DNA from: an uncultured Collinsella sp.
GTDB taxonomy: Bacteria > Actinomycetota > Coriobacteriia > Coriobacteriales > Coriobacteriaceae
Length of the DNA: 64,000 nucleotides
Direction: 5' to 3'
Assembly (NCBI GenBank): GCA_900541145.1
Contig: UQIH01000007.1
Span: forward strand, 28,670 to 92,669
The position numbers were made by a program, and so were the translations under genes. The notes under the pieces were generated by a model, which did no database searches, was not told where the DNA came from, and worked only from the letters and a program-made list of their open reading frames with translations. Positions within the stretch are counted from its first letter, which is position 1. Every line of letters begins with the position of its first letter. Positions 7,855-14,373 of this stretch are shown here, piece after piece.

Positions 7855-9150
7855 CTACGCCCCAAGTGCCGCCATGGGAATCACCGCCACGCCGTCGTCG
7901 CGTGTGTAGGCAATGCTCCCCTTTCCAACCACGACCGCCAAAAACGCCGGCGCGGCATTCTGGGCGGCAGGATTGGAGAGCACTTTCCTCTCCAGCGCCT
8001 TGAGATTTCTCGCTCCATCGTCTGCTTTCGCATCACTCAGCTTGACCTCGATGGCTCCCCAGCGCCCGTCGTGCTCAACGATCAGATCAACCTCAAGGCC
8101 CTTCTCATCTCGGAAATAATGGACACTGTTGTCGACACCGCCGTAGGTGGAAAGGAACACGCGCACGTCGCGCAGGACGAGATTCTCAAAGAGCATCCCC
8201 AGCGTTTGCATATCGCCAAGCAGCCGCTCAGGGGTAGCCCCCAGCAACGCCGCCGCAAGTGACGGGTCACAGAAGTAGCGCTTGGGGCGCACGCGAACGC
8301 GGGCCTTCGAGCGCATGGGCGGCTCCCATCCGCACAGGTCCTCGGTCAGCTTGAGCCTGTTGAAGAGGTCCAAGTACGCAGCGATGGTCCTCTCGTCGGG
8401 GCCCGCCTCACCGTACGAGGCGTCCTTTACGAGCGTCTTGTACGTGACAGCCTGGCTCTCGTTCATGGCAAGAGCTCGCAAAAGGCCGTGTGCAAGCTCG
8501 GGCGACATGCCCTCGTCCAGCACGTTGACGTCGAGCACCGAGTGCACGTACTGGCTTGCCGTCTCTCGCGCAAGATCTTCCGAAAGCCCAAGATTTGCAG
8601 GCCAACCGCCCCTGCAGCACCAGCGGGCGACGTCATCCACCGTGCTCTCGCGACGCTGAGGGGCAAAATCCTCGCCCTTAAAGAGGCTTGCCAGTGACAC
8701 GAGCGGCTCGCCGTCGCCCGACTCACACAGGGCCATGGGGCGCATTGACAGACGGGCGATCCTACCCGTGCCGGAATGACGAACATGGCTGCGCTCCTCG
8801 CTTTTGAGCGCGGTCGAGCCCGTGAGCAAAAGTGTCCCCCGTTCGTTGCCGCTCGCGTCCACGAAACGCCGGGCGGCATCCCAAACCTCGGGCACCTCCT
8901 GCCATTCATCGACCAGGTGTGGCGCATCGCCGATGAGCGCCAGGCTTGGGTCGACCTCTGCCGCCGCACGCTGCGCAGGCTCATCGAGCCTGGAGACGCT
9001 CGCCGAGCGAGAGAGCGCCGTCCAGGTCTTGCCGCACCATTTGGGGCCGTTGATCTCCACACAGCCAAACGCCCGCATAAGGGTGTCGAGGCGCTCCTCT
9101 ATGAGCCGGGGCCTATATCCCTTTTGGGTCAATCTCTTTGGTGCATCCAT
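7855..9150 (-). CDS. AAA-family ATPase with DUF4143 C-terminal domain
   Basis: The 431-residue protein has an AAA_14-type N-terminal ATPase: Walker A GPKWCGKT at residues 35-42, Walker B-like HLVDEWQEV near 80, and a sensor region LLLTGST near 115. The C-terminal DUF4143 domain ends in a restriction-nuclease-like core (YFRDEKGLEVDLIVEHDGRWGAIEVKLSD split across two strands), where the E/D...E.K residues resemble a PD-(D/E)XK fold. Family members are common in gut anaerobes and their function is not established. The GTPase-like glycine of Walker A is partly changed (WCGKT), as is common in this family. Its upstream region carries the six-copy 23-bp array, which suggests autoregulation. Confidence 0.85.
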   Translation of the reverse strand: MDAPKRLTQKGYRPRLIEERLDTLMRAFGCVEINGPKWCGKTWTALSRSASVSRLDEPAQRAAAEVDPSLALIGDAPHLVDEWQEVPEVWDAARRFVDASGNERGTLLLTGSTALKSEERSHVRHSGTGRIARLSMRPMALCESGDGEPLVSLASLFKGEDFAPQRRESTVDDVARWCCRGGWPANLGLSEDLARETASQYVHSVLDVNVLDEGMSPELAHGLLRALAMNESQAVTYKTLVKDASYGEAGPDERTIAAYLDLFNRLKLTEDLCGWEPPMRSKARVRVRPKRYFCDPSLAAALLGATPERLLGDMQTLGMLFENLVLRDVRVFLSTYGGVDNSVHYFRDEKGLEVDLIVEHDGRWGAIEVKLSDAKADDGARNLKALERKVLSNPAAQNAAPAFLAVVVGKGSIAYTRDDGVAVIPMAALGA

Positions 9151-9186
9151 AGACGGCCGTCCCTCTCTATCACGCGATATGCGAAA

Positions 9187-9307
9187 TTACGCCATTCTCA
9201 ATGCTGATTTTACGCTACTTTCAATGTAGTTTTTACGCCATGACAGATGTAGTTTTTACGCCATGACAGATGTAGTTTTTACGCCATTTTCATTGAAGGT
9301 TTTACGC
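9187..9307. repeat. Six-copy array with exact 23-bp period (TTACGC core)
   Basis: TTACGC occurs on the plus strand at 9187, 9210, 9233, 9256, 9279 and 9302, each exactly 23 bp apart. Copies three and four are identical over all 23 bp; the others are degenerate outside the core. On the minus strand the unit begins GGCGTAAAAAC. The array fills the 200-bp gap just upstream of the DUF4143 ATPase start. The period is close to two helical turns, so bound proteins would line up on one DNA face. There are no unique spacers, so it is not a CRISPR. Confidence 0.85.
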
Positions 9308-9358
9308 TTGGCATCCTTAGCGCGACCCATTCCGAGCATCACATCAGAGCGTGCTTGG

Positions 9359-10750
9359 TTATCTCCGCTCGCACATCTCGGCAAACGAAATCAGCTTGGC
9401 ATCTCCCCTGCTCGCCGCAGCTTCCTGACATCCTTGCGTAAAGCCTCGCTTCGAGAAGATCGCATAGCTTTTGTGCTGCCGCCTAAAGAGCTCGCTTCGA
9501 TGCACGAGCTTTTGCAGCACGTCTTCGCCCACCGGTTCATTGCGCCATTTGCATTCCGCAAACAGCGCAGTGCCCTCGCCATCGTCAACAATCAAGTCGA
9601 TTTCTTCCTGCGTATGCGTGCGATTATCCGTCCCCCACCAGCGCCCAACGCTTGCCGGAACCACATCAAGCTGGCCCGCCCGCGCGAGTTCGTACACGTA
9701 TTGTCTGCATATAAGCTCAAAGACCGTACCCATGTAATCCGATACGTGCGGCTCAATGCGCTCATACGCCATCTCGGCCATATCGTTTTGAATCAGCCCG
9801 ATGTTCTGCGGAACAAACTTGTACCAGAACCTAAACATCTGATCGCTCAGCAGATACACGGCTCGCTTATTGCTCGTCTCGTTTAGGGGCAGCTCGCGCT
9901 CGACAATCCCAAGCGACGCCAGCTTATCCACATAGCTCTTTACGTTGCTCGCAGGGATTCCCGTAGAGCTCGCAATCTCCGAGATCTTCGAGCGCCCCTG
10001 GGCAATTGCTTGCACGATCGCATCATATTGCTCGGGATTGCGGCACTCCTGCAATAGCAGGTTACTCGGCTCCTCAAAGAGATAGCCCGTAGGAGTAAGA
10101 AAAAGACGTTTGATGTTGTCCTTGAGCGGTGCGGCAGGATCGACTTTCTCGATATATGCAGGAATGCCACCTGTCATGCCATAGCAAACTGCAGCGTCTT
10201 CGCGACCCATGCTCTGCCACAACCCGAGGGTCGTCGTAAAATCGAGCGGCATGATCTTAAACTGGGCCGTACGCCTACCGTATAGTGGGCTCTCGTAGCC
10301 CAACACCTGTTCCTCCATAAACGAAAGAGACGAGCCGCATAGGATCAGCATGAGCCTGGTCTCTTTGTATAAGTGGTCGATCTTGTCTTGCAGCAACGAG
10401 CTGATCTCGGGATTCGATTGGGCGAGATAGGGATACTCGTCAATCACGACAATCAAACGCTCCGTTCGAGCCATGGTGACCAATGCATCGAACGCCTCGT
10501 CAAAACTACGAAACGACACGCCTGCAGCACCAACCGAGCCTGCAAGTATCGCCTGGCTAAAGCCGTGCAGGTTTGCCTCCGCATTGGTACGACGAGCTTG
10601 AAAGTAAATAGCCTTCTTGCCTTGGATGAACTCTGTGATAAGGCGCGTTTTACCCACACGACGGCGGCCGTAAATCACAGGCATCTCAAAGGAGTCCGTG
10701 CCATACAGTCGATTGAGCTCGGACATTTCCGCTGTTCTTCCGACAAACAT
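9359..10750 (-). CDS. AAA-family ATPase with DUF234 C-terminal domain
   Basis: The 463-residue protein starts MFVGRTAEMSEL, the usual opening of this family, with Walker A GRRRVGKT at residues 28-35 and Walker B LIVVIDEYPYL near 125. A winged-helix segment (SKISEIASSTGIPASNVKSY) follows around residue 290. The C-terminal DUF234 nuclease-like domain has ALFAECKWRNEP near residue 400. Members resemble archaeal ATPases and may bind DNA; their role is unknown. The ATG at 10750 is chosen because AAGGAAGG precedes it. A longer frame running upstream to 11074 passes through repeats and a palindrome and is not used. A 23-bp perfect inverted repeat lies 17 bp upstream of the start. Confidence 0.85.
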   Translation of the reverse strand: MFVGRTAEMSELNRLYGTDSFEMPVIYGRRRVGKTRLITEFIQGKKAIYFQARRTNAEANLHGFSQAILAGSVGAAGVSFRSFDEAFDALVTMARTERLIVVIDEYPYLAQSNPEISSLLQDKIDHLYKETRLMLILCGSSLSFMEEQVLGYESPLYGRRTAQFKIMPLDFTTTLGLWQSMGREDAAVCYGMTGGIPAYIEKVDPAAPLKDNIKRLFLTPTGYLFEEPSNLLLQECRNPEQYDAIVQAIAQGRSKISEIASSTGIPASNVKSYVDKLASLGIVERELPLNETSNKRAVYLLSDQMFRFWYKFVPQNIGLIQNDMAEMAYERIEPHVSDYMGTVFELICRQYVYELARAGQLDVVPASVGRWWGTDNRTHTQEEIDLIVDDGEGTALFAECKWRNEPVGEDVLQKLVHRSELFRRQHKSYAIFSKRGFTQGCQEAAASRGDAKLISFAEMCERR

Positions 10751-10766
10751 AGACCATCCTTCCTTT

Positions 10767-10818
10767 ACGTTATAGCTAGCTATATTATACCTTCCTATAA
10801 TATAGCTAGCTATAACGT
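10767..10818. promoter_or_regulatory. Perfect 23-bp inverted repeat at the DUF234 ATPase promoter
   Basis: Arms 10767-10789 and 10796-10818 are perfect reverse complements separated by CCTTCC. Each arm carries the palindrome TATAGCTAGCTATA. The site begins 17 bp upstream of the ATPase start codon and includes TATAAT-like hexamers, so it probably overlaps the promoter and acts as an operator. No T-run follows, so a terminator is unlikely. Confidence 0.75.
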
Positions 10819-10872
10819 AATTCGACAAGCGGCGCACACGAAAGGGGCGGTACACCACCGCACGTGGACCGT

Positions 10873-10988
10873 TCCGGAAAATGCATCCCGTTCTGGAGCC
10901 AAAAACTGGGCCGTAGTTTCCGCCAAGCATCCCATCCGGAAAGCGTGTCCCGTTCTGAGCGCCAAATCCGGGACGCAGTTTCCACTCC
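10873..10988. repeat. Tandem pair of ~50-bp imperfect palindromic repeats (BIME-like)
   Basis: Two direct copies start at 10873 and 10935 (62-bp period) and share TCCGGAAA, CCCGTTCTG and AGTTTCC blocks. Each copy is itself an imperfect palindrome: on the minus strand GGAAAC.GCGTCCCG pairs with CGGGACACGC.TTTCC in copy two. The arrangement resembles REP/BIME elements. No transposase is nearby. Confidence 0.6.
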
Positions 10989-10996
10989 AAACAAAG

Positions 10997-11024
10997 GGCC
11001 CCGGCTCGCGATGGAGCCGGGGCC
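10997..11024 (-). terminator. Terminator of the xanthine dehydrogenase transcript
   Basis: An 11-bp GC stem, GGCCCCGGCTC / GAGCCGGGGCC, with a 6-nt loop is followed on the minus strand by CTTTGTTT. It lies about 70 bp after the xanthine dehydrogenase stop codon. Confidence 0.65.
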
Positions 11025-11092
11025 AAAGGCGCAGCGTATGTAGTTGATGCTGAGCGCGAACTGCCCGTCAGCAATGCCGTCCGCGCTCTACC

Positions 11093-13870
11093 CTACCCGC
11101 GGTGACGAGCGCGGCTGTAGGGCGTATCCACCATGGGCAGATCCGGACGCAGCTTGCCGTCAAATGCGCGATAGGCGTTCTGTACGGCGGGCGCCGTGGG
11201 GATCGTTGCGATCTCGCCAATGCCCTTGCCGCCATATGCCACGGGCAGCAGCTCGTCCTTCTCCACGTAAATGGCGTGGATATCCGGAATCTCGGGCGCA
11301 CGGAACAACCCGAGCGTACCGTACCTTGCCTGGGGTACGCAGTCCTTGAGCGGCCAGTCCTCGGTAAGCGCATAGCCCATACCCATGAGCACGCCGCCTT
11401 CGATCTGACCCTGGATGGAGATGGGGTTGACCACCTTGCCGGAATCGTGCGCGGCATAGACCTCGCTCACGCGACCGTCATCGTCCAAAATGACCACATG
11501 CGCGGCAAAGCCGTAGCAGATGTGGCTCTTGGGGTTGGGAACATCCGCACCCAGCTTGTCGGTCGGCTCCAGGTACACGTAGCCAAACTCGCATCCCTCG
11601 AGCGCCTTGATGGCGGCCGCGGGATCCTGAGGATGCATACCCTGGCCGGCGACGAGCTCCTGCGTGTGCAGCTGATAGGCGCGACCGTCGTCGTACTCGA
11701 TCTTGACGCCGTCGCCATGCGCATTCACGGGAGCGGCGGGCGCAGACTCGCCGGCCTCGATGTCAAGCATGGCATCGCGCAGCAGGAAGGCGGCGCCGCG
11801 CACGGCCTCGCCGGTCACGACCGTCTGACGCGAACCAGACGTGGTGCCGGAGTCGGGAGCGTTCTCGGTGGAGCACTCGCCGTTGGCGATGCAGCGAAGC
11901 GGCAGGCCGCATGCCTCGGCAACGTCCTGCAAAAAGACGGTGTTGCAGCCCTGGCCGATGTCGGACGTGGCGGCATAGACCACAGCCACGCCGTTCTCGA
12001 CGCGAATCTTGCAGCGGCCGGCATCGGGCAGGCCCACGCCCACGCCGGCGTTCTTCATGGCGCAGGCGATACCGGCGTGTCCGGGATGCGCATAGTAGGC
12101 ATCCTTGACCTCGAGCAGCGTCTCCTTAAGCGCCGTGGAGCAGTCGGCAATTTGGCCGTTGGGCAAAACCTCGCCCGGCTCGATAGCATTACGGTAACGA
12201 ATCTCCCACGGATCCAGGCCGACCTTCTCTGCCAGTAGGTCGATCAGGCTCTCAAGCGCAAACTCGGACTGGCAAACGCCAAAGCCACGGTACGCGCCGG
12301 CGGGCGGGTTGTTGGTGTAGTAGCCAAAACCGCGAATGTCGGTGTTCTGGTACTTGTAGGGGCCGACGGCATGCGTACAGGCGCGCTCGAGCACCGGACC
12401 GCACAGCGATGCGTAGGCGCCGGTATCAAAGTTGATCTCGCAGTCCAGACCGGTAAAGTTGCCCTCGGCGTCGCAACCCAGCGTAAAGGTACCGTCCATG
12501 GCATGGCGCTTGGGATGGAACGCGAGCGACTCGGCGCGCGTGAGCTTGCACTTCACAGGGCGTTGGAACTTATACGCGGCGAGCGCGGCAAGGTGCTGGA
12601 TGGACACGTCCTCCTTGCCGCCAAAGCCGCCACCCACGAGCATGGTCTCGACGACCACGCGCTCGGGCTCGTTGTCCCAGCCAAACATGTGGGCACACTC
12701 TTTGCGCGTATCGTAGGCGCCCTGGTCGGTCGACTGCACCTTGACACCGTTCTTGTACGGGAAGGCGACGGCGCACTCGGGCTCCAAGAAGGCATGCTCG
12801 GTAAAGGGCGTGGTAAAGCGCTGCGTCACGGTGAACGCGCTTTCGGCCAGCGCCTTGGCGGCGTCGCCGCGCGTCACGTGGCGGCTCTGGCACACGTTGT
12901 CCTTGAGCTCCACCGTGTTGCCGAAGGCAAAGAAGCTGTCATGCAGGCGCGGGGCGTCGGCGGCCCTGGCCTCGGCGATGTTGCGCACGGGCTCCAGAGG
13001 CTCGTAATCGATCTTGACGAGCTTCTTGGCCTTCTCGAGCGTCGCCTCGTCCTCGGCGACCACCAACACGATGGCGTCACCCACGCAGCGGGTGATATCG
13101 CCCTGGGCGATCATGACGTCCCAGTCCTGAATAAGGTGGCCGACCTGGTTGACCGGCACGTCCTCGGCGCGCAGGATGCCCACCACACCGGGCAGGGCCT
13201 CGGCCTTGGAGGTGTCGATGGAGAGTACACGGGCGCGCGGATACTTGGAGCGCACGGCGCTGGCATAGGTCAGGCCCGGCTGATCAAGCTCGTCGATATC
13301 ATCGGGGTACTTGCCCTCACCGAGCACCTTCTTGCGCACGTCGATACGGAAGGCGCGCTTGCCCACGCCGTAGTCATCGCCGCGCTCCAGGTCCTCGTCG
13401 ATCTGCTTTTCGCCACGGAGCACCGCAGCGGCCAGCGAGATGCCCTCGATAATCTTTTTGTAGCCGGTGCAGCGGCAGACGTTGCCGCGGATGGCGTACT
13501 TGATCTGCTCCTCGGTGGGCTCGGGATCCTCGGCGATGAGCGCCGCGCCCGCCATGACCATGCCGGGGATGCAAAAACCGCACTGCACGGCGCCCACGGC
13601 GCCAAAGGCGTACACAAAGGCCTCGCGCACGTCCTCGGGCAGGCCCTCGACGGTCACGATGTTGCGGCCGGCGGCAAGAGCGGTGGTCAGCACGCACGCC
13701 TTGACGGCCGCACCGTCCACATGGATGGTGCAGGTACCGCAGGCGCCCTCGGAGCAGCCGTCCTTGGCGGAGTGAATGTGCAGGTCGTCGCGCAGATAGC
13801 GCAGCAGCGGCTTGTTCTGAGTCGTCGTGCGCTCGACGCCGTTAACGGTAAAAGTGAATTCCTGTGCCAT
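11093..13870 (-). CDS. xdh: Selenium-dependent-type xanthine dehydrogenase (fused 2Fe-2S and molybdenum subunits)
   Basis: The 925-residue enzyme would oxidise xanthine or related purines. The N-terminal plant-type 2Fe-2S domain has CSEGACGTC near residue 40. The second 2Fe-2S domain has QCGFCIPGM near 100 and CRCTGY near 130. The molybdopterin domain follows with GGGFGGKED near residue 400, AGAYRGFG near 515 and GKGIGEIATIP near 885. No FAD domain is present, so electrons must leave through a partner, probably the adjacent polyferredoxin or YgfK. The layout fits the selenium-dependent xanthine dehydrogenase family, in which selenium is a labile ligand rather than selenocysteine; no in-frame TGA is seen. 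It is the last gene of the minus-strand purine cluster. Confidence 0.85.
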   Translation of the reverse strand: MAQEFTFTVNGVERTTTQNKPLLRYLRDDLHIHSAKDGCSEGACGTCTIHVDGAAVKACVLTTALAAGRNIVTVEGLPEDVREAFVYAFGAVGAVQCGFCIPGMVMAGAALIAEDPEPTEEQIKYAIRGNVCRCTGYKKIIEGISLAAAVLRGEKQIDEDLERGDDYGVGKRAFRIDVRKKVLGEGKYPDDIDELDQPGLTYASAVRSKYPRARVLSIDTSKAEALPGVVGILRAEDVPVNQVGHLIQDWDVMIAQGDITRCVGDAIVLVVAEDEATLEKAKKLVKIDYEPLEPVRNIAEARAADAPRLHDSFFAFGNTVELKDNVCQSRHVTRGDAAKALAESAFTVTQRFTTPFTEHAFLEPECAVAFPYKNGVKVQSTDQGAYDTRKECAHMFGWDNEPERVVVETMLVGGGFGGKEDVSIQHLAALAAYKFQRPVKCKLTRAESLAFHPKRHAMDGTFTLGCDAEGNFTGLDCEINFDTGAYASLCGPVLERACTHAVGPYKYQNTDIRGFGYYTNNPPAGAYRGFGVCQSEFALESLIDLLAEKVGLDPWEIRYRNAIEPGEVLPNGQIADCSTALKETLLEVKDAYYAHPGHAGIACAMKNAGVGVGLPDAGRCKIRVENGVAVVYAATSDIGQGCNTVFLQDVAEACGLPLRCIANGECSTENAPDSGTTSGSRQTVVTGEAVRGAAFLLRDAMLDIEAGESAPAAPVNAHGDGVKIEYDDGRAYQLHTQELVAGQGMHPQDPAAAIKALEGCEFGYVYLEPTDKLGADVPNPKSHICYGFAAHVVILDDDGRVSEVYAAHDSGKVVNPISIQGQIEGGVLMGMGYALTEDWPLKDCVPQARYGTLGLFRAPEIPDIHAIYVEKDELLPVAYGGKGIGEIATIPTAPAVQNAYRAFDGKLRPDLPMVDTPYSRARHRG

Positions 13871-13882
13871 GGTGATTCCCTT

Positions 13883-14362
13883 CTACACGCCAGCGGCGAT
13901 GCCGGTGCGGTCGTGGATGGCGCCATGAGGGCAGACGACGGCGCACATGCCGCACGACAGGCAGTCCACGCCGTCGATATGGGCGCAGTTGTCCTCGATG
14001 CGGATAGCGCCGGCAGGGCACTTTTTGGCGCACATACCGCAACCGATGCAGCTCGTGTCGCAGATCTTGCGCGCAATGGCGCCCTTATCGGTGTTGTTGC
14101 AGCGCACCAGAATATTCTGGTAGCCGGGAACAAAGGCAATCACGCGCTGCGGGCACGCCATGCCGCACAGGCCACAGCCCGTGCACTTGGAGCGGTCCAC
14201 GCGGGCGACGCCGTCGACCAGCGCAATGGCACCGTGGGGGCAGGCCGTGACGCAGGCGCCACAGCCAATGCAGCCTTCGCTGCAGCGGGCGTCGCCGCCT
14301 GCGGAGGCGCAACCGCTTCCGCAGGCAACGTAGGCCACATTATGTTGAATGGATTTGGCCAT
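13883..14362 (-). CDS. Polyferredoxin with four 4Fe-4S cluster motifs
   Basis: The 159-residue protein contains four CxxCxxCxxxCP-type motifs: CIGCGACVTACP, CTGCGLCGMACP, CIGCGMCAKKCP and CLSCGMCAVVCP. It should therefore carry four 4Fe-4S clusters and move electrons between redox partners. It sits 12 bp upstream of the xanthine dehydrogenase and 11 bp downstream of ygfK, a spacing that suggests one operon. The likely role is to carry electrons between the molybdenum enzyme and YgfK. An additional cysteine-containing stretch (CGSGCASAGGDARC) precedes the first cluster. Confidence 0.85.
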   Translation of the reverse strand: MAKSIQHNVAYVACGSGCASAGGDARCSEGCIGCGACVTACPHGAIALVDGVARVDRSKCTGCGLCGMACPQRVIAFVPGYQNILVRCNNTDKGAIARKICDTSCIGCGMCAKKCPAGAIRIEDNCAHIDGVDCLSCGMCAVVCPHGAIHDRTGIAAGV

Positions 14363-14373
14363 AAGAGACTCGC

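Noticed and set aside
9187..9307. CRISPR-like array
   Set aside because: The 23-bp units are contiguous without unique spacers and no cas genes are present.
10751..11074. Upstream extension of the DUF234 ATPase reading frame
   Set aside because: It passes through a perfect palindrome, tandem repeats and the neighbouring terminator, and the family start MFVGR with a good ribosome-binding site is at 10750.
11093..13870. Possible selenocysteine in the xanthine dehydrogenase
   Set aside because: No in-frame TGA occurs; in this family selenium is a labile cofactor, not a coded residue.
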